This document shows, one piece after another, positions 55,059-62,941 of a stretch of DNA of 64,000 nucleotides; positions within the stretch are counted from its first letter, which is position 1, and each line of letters opens with the position of its first letter. The DNA lies in assembly GCA_024234635.1 (NCBI GenBank), contig JACKNX010000001.1:434001-498000 (forward strand), written 5' to 3'. The position numbers and the translations under genes were made by a program. The notes beneath the pieces were generated by a model. It had not been told where the DNA came from, did not search any database, and saw only the letters and a program-made list of their open reading frames with translations. The DNA is from Pseudomonadales bacterium (GTDB taxonomy: Bacteria; Pseudomonadota; Gammaproteobacteria; Pseudomonadales; Azotimanducaceae).

Positions 55059-56381
55059 TTACCGGCGTCGCCCGTAATTCTGCAGATTCGATTTTTCCAT
55101 CAGCTTCGCGTACTGCGAACTCATCAGGTGACTTTGCACCTGCGCCATGAAGTCCATGGCCACCACGACAACGATGAGCAGTGCCGTGCCGCCGAGCTGA
55201 AACGTGATGTTGAACGCCACGATCATGAACTCTGGCAACAGGCACACCAGCGTGACATACAGCGCCCCGAAACAGGTCAGGCGGGTGATCACGTCGTCGA
55301 TGTACTTTGCGGTCTGGGCGCCTGGCCGGATTCCCGGCACGAAGGCATTCTGCCGCCGCAGATTGTCCGCCACGTCCTTCGGATCGAACATGATGGCGGT
55401 GTAGAAAAAGCTGAAGAATATGATACCGCCTGCGAACAGGAGTATATAGAGCGGCTGTCCCGGTGACAGTACGAGCGCCACTTCCTGCAGCCAGCCCATA
55501 CCCTGACTCGTACCAAACCACTGCGCCATCGACGCCGGCGCCAGCAGCAGGCTGGAGGCGAAAATGGCCGGGATGACGCCAGCCATGTTGACCTTGAGCG
55601 GCAGGTGGCTGGACTGCGCCTGGTAAACACGCCGTCCCTGCTGTCGTCGGGCGTAATTGACCGTAATGCGCCGCTGACCGCGTTCGATGAATACAACGAG
55701 CCCAACGATCACGATCGCAAGTGCTGCAATCGCCAGCAGCGCAATGATGTTGATGTCGCCCTGACGTGCGGCCTCGAAGGACTGGCCGATGGCGGCCGGG
55801 AAGCCCGACACGATGCCGGAGAAGATGAGCAGGCTGATGCCGTTGCCGACGCCGCGCTCGGTGATCTGCTCGCCCAGCCACATCATGAACATGGCGCCGG
55901 TAACCAGGGTGATGATGGACACGGCGTGAAACGCCAGCCCCGGCTGGAACGCCAGCCCCTGCGCGGCCAGCGTGCTCGTCATCGCGGACCCCTGCACCAG
56001 CGCGATGAGCAGCGTGCCCCATCGGGTGTACTGCGTGATCTTGCGGCGGCCGGCCTCACCTTCCTTGCGCAACTGCATCAGCGGCGGATGCATCATGGAC
56101 AGCAGGTTCATGATGATGCTGGAGGTGATGTAGGGCATGACGCCCAGCGCCAGGATACTCATGCGCTCCCAGGCACCGCCCGAGAACATGTTGAACAGCT
56201 CCAGGATGCCGCCCTGGTTCTGCCGGAACAGGGACGCGAGTTTCTCGGGGTCGATGCCGGGCACCGGGATGTGCGTGCCGGCGCGGTAGACCAGTAGCGC
56301 AATCAGCACGAACAGCAGGCGACCGCGCAGCTCGACGAGCCCCGCCTGTACGCCAGCCAGCTGTCCCGGATTGGTTGCCAT
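55059..56381 (-). CDS. secY: Protein translocase subunit SecY
   Basis: The channel of the Sec translocon, with ten transmembrane segments. Landmarks: RLLFVLIALLVYRAGTHIPV (TM1), MPYITSSIIMNLLSMM, VFIERGQRRITVNYARRQ, the loop NMAGVIPAIFASSLLL and the C-terminal KLMEKSNLQNYGRRR. Length 440 (443 in E. coli). The ATG at 56381 has GGGAAG upstream; the longer frame to 56450 overlaps rplO and is rejected. Confidence 0.97.
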   Translation of the reverse strand: MATNPGQLAGVQAGLVELRGRLLFVLIALLVYRAGTHIPVPGIDPEKLASLFRQNQGGILELFNMFSGGAWERMSILALGVMPYITSSIIMNLLSMMHPPLMQLRKEGEAGRRKITQYTRWGTLLIALVQGSAMTSTLAAQGLAFQPGLAFHAVSIITLVTGAMFMMWLGEQITERGVGNGISLLIFSGIVSGFPAAIGQSFEAARQGDINIIALLAIAALAIVIVGLVVFIERGQRRITVNYARRQQGRRVYQAQSSHLPLKVNMAGVIPAIFASSLLLAPASMAQWFGTSQGMGWLQEVALVLSPGQPLYILLFAGGIIFFSFFYTAIMFDPKDVADNLRRQNAFVPGIRPGAQTAKYIDDVITRLTCFGALYVTLVCLLPEFMIVAFNITFQLGGTALLIVVVVAMDFMAQVQSHLMSSQYAKLMEKSNLQNYGRRR

Positions 56382-56415
56382 TCGCTTGTGCGCTTCCCTT
56401 GTCCTGATTTGCCGA

Positions 56416-56865
56416 TTACTCGGCAGCTTCCGCAACGTCCACCGAACCACCAGCGGCTTCGATGGCAGCCCTGGCGCCCGCCGTCACCTTGACGCCCTGC
56501 ACGCGCACGGGTCGATCGATGGCACCCGACAACATGATACGGGCGCGCTTCTTGTCCTTGCGGACAACATTGGCGGCTTTGAGCGTGTCCAGGGACACGA
56601 CGTCCCCTTCTACCTTGGCCAGTTCCGACAGCCTCACTTCAGCCGTCTCCAGGGATTTGGCGGTGCGGAAGCCAAACTTCGGCACCCGCTGCTGGAGTGA
56701 CAACTGACCGCCCTCGAAGCCCGGGCGTACGTGCCCGCTCTTGCGGGATTTCTGACCCTTGGTACCTCGGGTACTGGTCTTGCCCCAACCCGACGCGGAG
56801 CCACGGCCGACACGCCGACGCGGTTTCTTGCTGCCTTCAGCCGGATGCAGATCGTTCAGGCGCAC
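56416..56865 (-). CDS. rplO: Large ribosomal subunit protein uL15
   Basis: Starts with GTG (56865) preceded by GGAGAATAAG, which also contains the rpmD stop. NDLHPAEGSKKPRRRVGRG, GQKSRKSGHVRPGFEGGQ and PKFGFRTAKS identify L15. Length 149 (144 in E. coli), with an Ala/Glu-rich C-terminus ending VDVAEAAE. It is the gene directly upstream of secY, as in most bacteria. Confidence 0.96.
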   Translation of the reverse strand: MRLNDLHPAEGSKKPRRRVGRGSASGWGKTSTRGTKGQKSRKSGHVRPGFEGGQLSLQQRVPKFGFRTAKSLETAEVRLSELAKVEGDVVSLDTLKAANVVRKDKKRARIMLSGAIDRPVRVQGVKVTAGARAAIEAAGGSVDVAEAAE

Positions 56866-56866
56866 C

Positions 56867-57061
56867 TTATTCTCCTTCCACCTTCACCAGGTAGTTGACC
56901 TTGCGGATCATGCCGCGTACTGCCGCAGTGTCCTCGACTTCCACCGTGTGGCCGATACGACGGAGCCCCAGGCCCGCCACGCATGCCTGGTGTTTCTTGA
57001 GTCGGCCCGCCGTGCTCTTCACCAGCGTGACCTTCAGTCTCCCTTCGGCTGCATTACTCAT
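56867..57061 (-). CDS. rpmD: Large ribosomal subunit protein uL30
   Basis: A 64-residue ferredoxin-fold ribosomal protein. KVTLVKSTAGRLKKHQACVA, GLGLRRIGHTVEVEDTAAV and RGMIRKVNYLVKVEGE match the family. The ATG at 57061 gives the normal length (59 in E. coli plus a short N-terminal extension); the frame up to 57115 runs into rpsE. Confidence 0.95.
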   Translation of the reverse strand: MSNAAEGRLKVTLVKSTAGRLKKHQACVAGLGLRRIGHTVEVEDTAAVRGMIRKVNYLVKVEGE

Positions 57062-57092
57062 CGTCAGTACTCCCGAGTGGCGCGCCAGATTC

Positions 57093-57596
57093 CTACGCGC
57101 CAATTTCCTCAACACTCAGCCCGCGCTTCGCCGCAATGGCTTCCGGGGACTGCATTGCACGCAGGGCCTTGAACGTTGCTCGCACTACGTTCACCGGATT
57201 GGTGGAACCGTAGGACTTGGCCAGCACGTTATGCACGCCAGCGGCTTCAAACAGGGCCCGCATCGTTCCCCCGGCGATCACGCCGGTACCTTCGGAAGCC
57301 GGCTGCATGAATACCTTGGACGCACCATGGCGGCCGGATACCGGATACCACAGCGTGCCGCCATTCAGGTCCACGTCGACCATGTTGCGCCGCGCAGCTT
57401 CCATGGCTTTCTGGATGGCAACGGGAACCTCCCGCGCCTTGCCACGGCCAAAACCGATCCGGCCCTTGCCATCACCGACCACCGTCAACGCGGTGAATGC
57501 GAAGATACGACCGCCCTGCACAACCTTGGCGACGCGATTGACCTGAACGAGCTTCTCGACCAGGCCTTCTTCTTTGATTTCGTCTGTGTATGCCAT
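57093..57596 (-). CDS. rpsE: Small ribosomal subunit protein uS5
   Basis: Decoding-fidelity protein at the mRNA entry channel. VNRVAKVVQGGRIFAFTALT and GDGKGRIGFGRGKAREVPVA form the N-terminal double-stranded RNA-binding domain; VIAGGTMRALFEAAGVHNVL and SYGSTNPVNVVRATFKAL the C-terminal one. Length 167 as in E. coli. The spectinomycin-contact loop (around KVVQGG) looks wild-type. rplR ends directly before its ATG. Confidence 0.97.
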   Translation of the reverse strand: MAYTDEIKEEGLVEKLVQVNRVAKVVQGGRIFAFTALTVVGDGKGRIGFGRGKAREVPVAIQKAMEAARRNMVDVDLNGGTLWYPVSGRHGASKVFMQPASEGTGVIAGGTMRALFEAAGVHNVLAKSYGSTNPVNVVRATFKALRAMQSPEAIAAKRGLSVEEIGA

Positions 57597-57947
57597 TTAG
57601 AACTCCAGTCCCGCTTCCCGGGCAGCATCCGCCAGTGCCTTTACGCGACCGTGGAACCGGAAGCCCGAGCGGTCGAATGCCACTTTCGTGATGCCCTGTT
57701 CACGTCCCCGTGCAGCGACGAGCGCACCCACTTTGCTCGCCGCGCTGACGTTGCCGGTGGCTTCGCCTTCGAACGATTTTTCCAGTGTGGAGGCTTGCGC
57801 CAGCACCCGATCGCCGGCAGGTGCCAGCAACTGCGCATAAATATGGCGCGGTGTACGGTACACGCTGAGGCGGATGGCACCGAGTTCCCGCATCTTCATC
57901 CGGCCGCGACGGGCGCGGCGCAATCTCGCTGCTTTTTTCTGCTGCAT
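57597..57947 (-). CDS. rplR: Large ribosomal subunit protein uL18
   Basis: 5S rRNA-binding protein of 116 residues (117 in E. coli). IRLSVYRTPRHIYAQLLAP, LAQASTLEKSF and the C-terminal AFDRSGFRFHGRVKALADAA with EAGLEF are diagnostic. The ATG at 57947 lies 2 nt after the rplF stop; the longer frame to 58079 is within rplF. Confidence 0.96.
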   Translation of the reverse strand: MQQKKAARLRRARRGRMKMRELGAIRLSVYRTPRHIYAQLLAPAGDRVLAQASTLEKSFEGEATGNVSAASKVGALVAARGREQGITKVAFDRSGFRFHGRVKALADAAREAGLEF

Positions 57948-57949
57948 GG

Positions 57950-58483
57950 TTATTTCTTCTTGGCCTCTTTCCGCCGTACACGTTCGCCGGCGTAACGTAC
58001 GCCCTTGCCCTTGTAGGGCTCCGGGGGACGAATGCCCCGGATCTCCGCCGCCACCTGACCGACGCGCTGTCGATCGCAACCGCTGATGATCACTTCGGTC
58101 TGGGTCGGCGTGGCAACCGAGATGCCTTCCGGCAGCTGGTAGGCAACCGGGTGCGAAAAGCCGAGCTGAAGATTCAGCACGTTGCCTTGTGCCTGCGCCC
58201 TGTAACCCACGCCCTGCAGCTCCAGCTTGCGCTCGAAACCTGCGGAGACGCCCGTCACCAGGTTGTTCAGCACGGCGCGTGTGGTGCCGGCAATGGCATC
58301 GGCCGTTTTCTCGGCGGAGCGCGGTGATACACGCAGCTCACCGTCCTCCTGCACCGTCTGCACCTTCGGATGCACGGTCCAGGTCATCGCGCCCTTGGCA
58401 CCTTTTACGGAGACCGTCTGACCCTCGATTTTCACTTCGACGCCGTTGGGCAGCCGAATCGGGTTTTTCGCTACGCGGGACAT
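57950..58483 (-). CDS. rplF: Large ribosomal subunit protein uL6
   Basis: Binds helix 97 near the sarcin-ricin loop. MSRVAKNPIRLPNGVEVKIE at the start, GTTRAVLNNLVTGVSAGFER, LELQGVGYRAQAQGNVLNL and the C-terminal RPPEPYKGKGVRYAGE-VRRKEAKKK. Length 177, identical to E. coli. The longer frame to 58585 belongs to rpsH. Confidence 0.97.
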   Translation of the reverse strand: MSRVAKNPIRLPNGVEVKIEGQTVSVKGAKGAMTWTVHPKVQTVQEDGELRVSPRSAEKTADAIAGTTRAVLNNLVTGVSAGFERKLELQGVGYRAQAQGNVLNLQLGFSHPVAYQLPEGISVATPTQTEVIISGCDRQRVGQVAAEIRGIRPPEPYKGKGVRYAGERVRRKEAKKK

Positions 58484-58493
58484 CGTTACCTCG

Positions 58494-58886
58494 TCAAAAG
58501 ACCGTGCAAAGGACTTCGCCACCGATACCCTGCGCGCGGGCCGCGCGATCGGTGAGCAACCCCTTGTCGGTACTGATGATTGCAATACCCAGGCCGCCTC
58601 GCACCTTGGGCAGGTCGTCGCATTCCTTGTAAATGCGCAGACCCGGCCGGGATATGCGCTTCAGTTCTTCGATGACCGGCACCCCTTTCTGGTACTTCAG
58701 CGCCACCTTGAGCTCCGGCTTGGCACCCACCGTCTCCTCAAAGCCCGCGATGTAACCTTCCTTGCTCAGAAGCTCCAGCAGCGCCTTCTTGTGCTTGGAG
58801 GAAGGCATGGTCACCTCGGCATGTCCCGCACGCTGCGCGTTGCGGATGCGCGTGAGCATGTCGGCAATCGGATCCTGCATCGTCAT
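58494..58886 (-). CDS. rpsH: Small ribosomal subunit protein uS8
   Basis: 16S rRNA helix-21 binder and, in E. coli, translational repressor of the spc operon acting at the rplE start. MQDPIADMLTRIRNAQRAGH, PSSKHKKALLELLSKEGYI, SRPGLRIYKECDDLPKVRGG and ISTDKGLLTDRAARAQGIGG are diagnostic. Two ATGs (58886 and 58880) are possible; AGGAG suits the first and gives 130 residues. See the enlarged rplX-rplE gap. Confidence 0.97.
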   Translation of the reverse strand: MTMQDPIADMLTRIRNAQRAGHAEVTMPSSKHKKALLELLSKEGYIAGFEETVGAKPELKVALKYQKGVPVIEELKRISRPGLRIYKECDDLPKVRGGLGIAIISTDKGLLTDRAARAQGIGGEVLCTVF

Positions 58887-58902
58887 ATCAAAACGCTCCT
58901 GC

Positions 58903-59208
58903 TTACCAGCTCGCCTTGACCAGCCCGGGAATATCCCCGCGCATGGCGGCTTCACGCAGCTTGTTGCGACCAAGCCCGAACTTGCGATACACGCCATGCG
59001 GACGCCCGGTCAGCCCGCAACGACGCTGCATGCGAACGGGACTGGCATCGCGCGGCAATGCCTGCAGCTTGAGCTGCGCGTCCCAGCGCTCGTCTTCCGA
59101 CAGATTGCGGTTGTTGACCGTCGCCTTGAGCTGCGCACGCTTCTTGGCGTACTTGGTGACAGCGCGTTCGCGCCGCTGTTCACGCTCGAGCATCGATTTC
59201 TTAGCCAT
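58903..59208 (-). CDS. rpsN: Small ribosomal subunit protein uS14 (zinc-free type)
   Basis: A 101-residue protein, the long form without the CxxC...CxxC zinc ribbon (only one Cys, in RRCGLTGRPHG). MAKKSMLEREQRRERAVTKY, RDASPVRMQRRCGLTGRPHG and VYRKFGLGRNKLREAAMRGD match the E. coli S14. It lies between rplE and rpsH. Confidence 0.96.
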   Translation of the reverse strand: MAKKSMLEREQRRERAVTKYAKKRAQLKATVNNRNLSEDERWDAQLKLQALPRDASPVRMQRRCGLTGRPHGVYRKFGLGRNKLREAAMRGDIPGLVKASW

Positions 59209-59225
59209 GCGATTCGTGCCTTTCG

Positions 59226-59762
59226 CTATGTTCTGAATGGGAAGTTGAATGCCTTGAGCAACGCCAGGGCATGCGCATCCGACTGTGCCGTTGTAGCCAC
59301 CGTGATGTTCATGCCGCGGATCTTGTCGATCTTGTCGTAGTCGATCTCGGCAAAAATGATCTGTTCGGTGATGCCCATGTTGAAGTTGCCACGACCATCG
59401 AAGCTCTTCGGGTTCAACCCGCGGAAGTCGCGCGTACGCGGCAACGCGATGCTTACCAGTCGCTCGATGAAGTCATACATGCGTTCACGGCGAAGCGTGA
59501 CCATGCAACCGATCGGCCAACCTTCGCGAATCTTGAAACCGGCTTCGGACTTGCGTGCCTTGGTCACCACCGGCTTCTGACCGGCGAGGGCAGTCAGGTC
59601 ACCGACGGCGTTATCCAGAATTTTGCGATCACCAACGGCTTCGCCAACACCCATGTTCAGGCTGACCTTCACCAGGCGGGGAACCGCCATGATGTTGTCG
59701 ATACCCAGTTCCTGCATGAGCTGCGGGCGGATCTCGCTGACATAACGCTGATGTAAGTTCAT
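59226..59762 (-). CDS. rplE: Large ribosomal subunit protein uL5
   Basis: 5S rRNA-binding protein, 178 residues (179 in E. coli). NIMAVPRLVKVSLNMGVGEA, GQKPVVTKARKSEAGFKIRE, VTLRRERMYDFIERLVSIAL and TTAQSDAHALALLKAFNFPF are typical. AGAGG lies about 8 nt before the ATG. It is preceded by an unusually long 184-nt gap after rplX. Confidence 0.97.
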   Translation of the reverse strand: MNLHQRYVSEIRPQLMQELGIDNIMAVPRLVKVSLNMGVGEAVGDRKILDNAVGDLTALAGQKPVVTKARKSEAGFKIREGWPIGCMVTLRRERMYDFIERLVSIALPRTRDFRGLNPKSFDGRGNFNMGITEQIIFAEIDYDKIDKIRGMNITVATTAQSDAHALALLKAFNFPFRT

Positions 59763-59946
59763 GTCCGAACCTCTGTTACCTGCTTCCGATCAGCACGATT
59801 TGCGTAGCTGATCTACCTTCCGGCGGGTACGTCCTTGCGTCCCGTCTGATCGGGCCGCTTGCGACCCTGGCATCGGCGTGTGCCTGGCACCTGCCCGATG
59901 GCGGTACGATTCCGTACCGTGTGGATTCCCCGATCGGATCGGGGAG
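59763..59946 (-). promoter_or_regulatory. Enlarged rplX-rplE intergenic region with three hairpins
   Basis: In most bacteria rplX and rplE are separated by a few to some tens of nt. Here the gap is 184 nt and, read along the mRNA, holds TCCCCGA/TCGGGGA with a 5-nt loop (59945-59927), GGTACG/CGTACC with a 4-nt loop (59918-59903), and GATCAGC-T-ACG/CGT-GCTGATC, a 10-bp stem with one bulged U and a 5-nt loop (59813-59788), about 25 nt before the rplE start. None has a T-tail. In E. coli the S8 repressor site of the spc operon overlaps the rplE translation start, so a regulatory RNA role is plausible. An open frame crossing it (59790-60086) shows no family resemblance. Confidence 0.5.
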
Positions 59947-60258
59947 TCAATCAATCCTGGCGCGAGACGATTTGAAAACGCGCACCTTTTTGCCGTCTTC
60001 AACCGTAAAGCCCACTTTGTCGCCCTTGCCGGCTTGGGCGTTCCAGATCGCAACATTCGACGCCTGAATCGGCGCTTCCTGTTCAACGATGCCGCCGCGC
60101 TTGCCCAGATTCGGGTTCGGGCGCTCCGCCTTCTTCACCAGGTTGATGCCCTGCACCAACAGTCGGCCGTCGTCGAACACGCGCGTCACCTGACCTCGCT
60201 TGCCCTTGTCTCGCCCGGCAATCACCACGACTTCGTCGTCTTTCTTAATCTTGGCCAT
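59947..60258 (-). CDS. rplX: Large ribosomal subunit protein uL24
   Basis: Assembly initiator for the 50S subunit, 103 residues (104 in E. coli). The KOW motif is VVVIAGRDKGKRGQVTRVFD, followed by GINLVKKAERPNPNLGKRGG and QASNVAIWNAQAGKGDKVGF. The ATG at 60258 is chosen; a start at 60270 would overlap the rplN end. Confidence 0.96.
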   Translation of the reverse strand: MAKIKKDDEVVVIAGRDKGKRGQVTRVFDDGRLLVQGINLVKKAERPNPNLGKRGGIVEQEAPIQASNVAIWNAQAGKGDKVGFTVEDGKKVRVFKSSRARID

Positions 60259-60266
60259 AGCTGCGC

Positions 60267-60635
60267 TCACAACACTTCTGGGGCGAGCGACACGATGCGC
60301 ATGAACTTCTCCGTGCGCAGTTCGCGGGTCACCGGCCCGAATATGCGGGTACCTACCGGTTGCTGCTGATTGTTGAGCAGCACCGCGGCGTTCTGATCGA
60401 AGCGGATGAGCGATCCGTCGGGACGACGCACCCCTTTCTTGGTGCGCACGACCACGGCGGTCATCACCTGCCCTTTTTTTACACGGGCGCGGGGAATGGC
60501 ATCTTTCACCGTCACCTTGATGATGTCACCCACGCCGGCGTAGCGGCGATGCGAACCGCCAAGCACCTTGATGCACTGGACCCTGCGCGCGCCGCTGTTA
60601 TCGGCGATATCCAGCATGGTTTCGACCTGAATCAT
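60267..60635 (-). CDS. rplN: Large ribosomal subunit protein uL14
   Basis: 122 residues, as in E. coli. MIQVETMLDIADNSGARRVQ, IKVTVKDAIPRARVKKGQVM and RIFGPVTRELRTEKFMRIVS are diagnostic. uL14 is the binding site of RsfS, which is also encoded in this window. It starts only 10 nt after the rpsQ stop, so there is no room for the separate spc promoter found here in E. coli. Confidence 0.97.
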   Translation of the reverse strand: MIQVETMLDIADNSGARRVQCIKVLGGSHRRYAGVGDIIKVTVKDAIPRARVKKGQVMTAVVVRTKKGVRRPDGSLIRFDQNAAVLLNNQQQPVGTRIFGPVTRELRTEKFMRIVSLAPEVL

Positions 60636-60645
60636 GACTGTCCCC

Positions 60646-60924
60646 TCAGACTTCCTGCGCCCGTTCGTCGATGCTCTTCAGTTTCCAGGTCTTGGTCTTG
60701 GAAATCGGCGCGCATTCGACCACGGTAACCACGTCACCGATATTGCAGCTGTTGTCCTCGTCATGCGCGTGCAGTTTCTTCGACTTGCGCACGTACTTGC
60801 CGTAAACGGGGTGCTTGACCCGGCGCTCCACCAGCACGGTGATCGACTTCTGCATGCGATTGCTGACGACCGTACCCGACAGCGTGCGCGGGTTGCTTTC
60901 CGGGGTTGCCGTTTGTTCAGCCAC
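60646..60924 (-). CDS. rpsQ: Small ribosomal subunit protein uS17
   Basis: A 92-residue OB-fold protein (84 in E. coli). GTVVSNRMQKSITVLVERRV, KHPVYGKYVRKSKKLHAHDE and NIGDVVTVVECAPISKTKTW are the family core. The start is a GTG at 60924 that lies inside the end of rpmC (8-nt overlap). Confidence 0.96.
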   Translation of the reverse strand: MAEQTATPESNPRTLSGTVVSNRMQKSITVLVERRVKHPVYGKYVRKSKKLHAHDEDNSCNIGDVVTVVECAPISKTKTWKLKSIDERAQEV

Positions 60925-61108
60925 TGTGTTTCTCCCGCATCACCGTTTTCACCCGCGCGATATCCCGACGATTGACTTTGAGCAGATGCGTCTGGCCAAG
61001 CTGACCACTGGACTTCTGCATGCGCAGGCTGAAGTCTTCCTTGCGCAGACGGAGCAACTCCGTGTTGAGCTCGTCTACAGACTTGTTTCGAAGTTCCTTC
61101 ACGTCCAT
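60917..61108 (-). CDS. rpmC: Large ribosomal subunit protein uL29
   Basis: A 63-residue helical hairpin protein at the tunnel exit, equal in length to E. coli L29. KELRNKSVDELNTELLRLRK, FSLRMQKSSGQLGQTHLL and VNRRDIARVKTVMREK are typical. The ATG at 61108 overlaps the rplP stop (TGATG); a GTG one codon upstream (61111) is also possible. Confidence 0.95.
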   Translation of the reverse strand: MDVKELRNKSVDELNTELLRLRKEDFSLRMQKSSGQLGQTHLLKVNRRDIARVKTVMREKHSG

Positions 61109-61521
61109 CACATCACCGCCCGTTTGACGAAGCTGGTCTGGAAGGGCAGCTTGGCAGCCGCCAGCGCAAACGCCTCACGTGCCACGTCTTCCGGCACACC
61201 TTCCATCTCATAGAGCACTTTGCCCGGCTGGATGAGCGCCACCCAGTATTCGACGTTGCCCTTACCTTTACCCTGACGTACTTCAAGGGGCTTTTTGGTG
61301 ATCGGCTTGTCCGGAAAGACCCGAATCCAGATCTTTCCACCCCGGCGGATCTTGCGGGTCATCGCCCGCCGAGCCGCCTCGATCTGACGAGCTGTCAGGC
61401 GGCCCCGATCCATGGCTTTCAAGCCAAATTCCCCGAAGCTGACCTTGCTGCCGCGTTGCGCCAGACCGCGATTGCGGCCTTTCTGCTGCTTTCTGAACTT
61501 GGTGCGTTTCGGTTGTAACAT
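61108..61521 (-). CDS. rplP: Large ribosomal subunit protein uL16
   Basis: Near the A-site tRNA and peptidyl-transferase centre, 137 residues (136 in E. coli). MLQPKRTKFRKQQKGRNRGL, FGEFGLKAMDRGRLTARQIE and GKGKGNVEYWVALIQPGKVL are diagnostic. The Arg of the loop that is hydroxylated in E. coli lies in the conserved region. It is 65 nt downstream of rpsC. Confidence 0.97.
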   Translation of the reverse strand: MLQPKRTKFRKQQKGRNRGLAQRGSKVSFGEFGLKAMDRGRLTARQIEAARRAMTRKIRRGGKIWIRVFPDKPITKKPLEVRQGKGKGNVEYWVALIQPGKVLYEMEGVPEDVAREAFALAAAKLPFQTSFVKRAVM

Positions 61522-61586
61522 CGTTTTATCTCTTCACTTCCCGGTGCAGCGTTTCGCTGCACCGCTTGTTCCGCTTGCGACCCTGC

Positions 61587-62240
61587 TTACGCTTGTGCCG
61601 CTTCCTGCGGGCGACCAAGAACCTCACCCTTGAAGATCCAAACCTTCACCCCGAGCACGCCATACGTGGTGTGCGCTTCCCAGGTGGCGTAGTCGATATC
61701 CGCACGCAACGTATGCAGTGGCACCCTACCTTCGTGATAAACCTCCGAGCGCGCAATTTCAGCACCACCCAGACGACCGGCCACGCGTACCTTGATACCT
61801 TCGGCACCCAGACGCAGCGCGTTCTGGATTACCCGCTTCATTGCCCGTCGGAACTGCACGCGGCGTTCGAGCTGCTGGGCCACGTTCTGGGCGACCAGCA
61901 GGGCATCGAGTTCCGGCTTGCGGATTTCTTCGATGTTGATGTGCACCTTCGCGTTCATGCGACCTTCCAGGTCATAACGCAGGCGTTCCACGTCCTCACC
62001 CTTCTTGCCGATCACGATGCCCGGGCGCGCGGTATGGATGGTCAGCCGTGCGGTCTGCGCGGAACGCTGAATCTCAATTCGCGAAACCGACGCCTGGGCG
62101 AGCCGCTTGCGCAGGTAGTCACGCACTTCGAGATCGTTCAGCAGGTAGCGGCTGTACTGCTTCTTGTCCGCGTACCAGACCGAGGAGTGCTCCTTGGTGA
62201 TCCCGAGGCGAATGCCGGTCGGATTGACTTTCTGACCCAT
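61587..62240 (-). CDS. rpsC: Small ribosomal subunit protein uS3
   Basis: Part of the mRNA entry helicase site. MGQKVNPTGIRLGITKEHSS, the KH domain with TARPGIVIGKKGEDVERLR, and the C-terminal GAEGIKVRVAGRLGGAEIAR and VWIFKGEVLG. Length 217 (233 in E. coli; the C-terminal tail is shorter). The ATG at 62240 is chosen over the longer frame to 62297, which would overlap rplV. Confidence 0.96.
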   Translation of the reverse strand: MGQKVNPTGIRLGITKEHSSVWYADKKQYSRYLLNDLEVRDYLRKRLAQASVSRIEIQRSAQTARLTIHTARPGIVIGKKGEDVERLRYDLEGRMNAKVHINIEEIRKPELDALLVAQNVAQQLERRVQFRRAMKRVIQNALRLGAEGIKVRVAGRLGGAEIARSEVYHEGRVPLHTLRADIDYATWEAHTTYGVLGVKVWIFKGEVLGRPQEAAQA

Positions 62241-62254
62241 AGTTTCTCTTTCCC

Positions 62255-62596
62255 CTACGCCCTGGCCTGATCCGAGACCCGAACCGTGATGTGACACGTA
62301 CGCTTGTTGATGCGGTCCGCGCGGCCTTTGGCTCGTGGCTGTATGCGCTTCAACGTGAAACCTTCGTTAACGAAAATCTCCTTGACCCAGAGATCATCGA
62401 CGTCTGCCGCTTCGTTGTTCTCGGCGTTGGCAATTGCCGATTCGAGAACCTTGCGCACGAGCACGGCTCCTTTTTTTGTGCTGAACGTGAGCAGATCCAG
62501 CGCTTCGCTCACCGGCTTGCCGCGCACCTGATCCACCACCAGCCGCGCTTTCTGCGCCGAGAGGCGCAATCGTTTGGCTGTTGCACTCGTTTCCAT
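62255..62596 (-). CDS. rplV: Large ribosomal subunit protein uL22
   Basis: A tunnel-wall protein of 113 residues. KRLRLSAQKARLVVDQVRGK and the extended beta-hairpin region VKEIFVNEGFTLKRIQPRAK (erythromycin-resistance site in other species) are clear. It lies between rpsS and rpsC. Confidence 0.96.
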   Translation of the reverse strand: METSATAKRLRLSAQKARLVVDQVRGKPVSEALDLLTFSTKKGAVLVRKVLESAIANAENNEAADVDDLWVKEIFVNEGFTLKRIQPRAKGRADRINKRTCHITVRVSDQARA

Positions 62597-62646
62597 CGTC
62601 GTCTCCGAACCTTGTTCTCTACGTCCGCCTGACTGCCGGCGCCGGT

Positions 62647-62922
62647 TTACTTCTTGGATTTGCGGTCGGCCGCGTGTCCGCGATACGTCCGCGTGGGTGA
62701 AAACTCACCCAGCTTGTGCCCGACCATGTCCTCACTGATGAACACGGGCACGTGCTGCTTGCCGTTGTGCACGGCAATGGTCAGACCGACCATATCCGGC
62801 ACGATCATCGATCGGCGCGACCAGGTCCGAATCGGACGCCGGTCCTTGGAAGCAACCGCGTTCTCGACTTTCTTGACGAGATGCAGGTCGACGAATGGGC
62901 CTTTATGCAGTGATCTTGGCAC
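62647..62922 (-). CDS. rpsS: Small ribosomal subunit protein uS19
   Basis: A 91-residue 30S head protein (92 in E. coli). PRSLHKGPFVDLHLVKKVEN, RRSMIVPDMVGLTIAVHNGK and GEFSPTRTYRGHAADRKSKK are diagnostic. The start is a GTG at 62922, since no ATG lies before the family N-terminus; it is 19 nt after rplB. Confidence 0.96.
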   Translation of the reverse strand: MPRSLHKGPFVDLHLVKKVENAVASKDRRPIRTWSRRSMIVPDMVGLTIAVHNGKQHVPVFISEDMVGHKLGEFSPTRTYRGHAADRKSKK

Positions 62923-62941
62923 TTCTTATCCTCCTGCGGCG

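Noticed and set aside
59790..60086. 98-codon frame in the rplX-rplE gap
   Set aside because: Overlaps the rplX end, is dominated by Arg/Lys in a GC-rich context and resembles no ribosomal protein.
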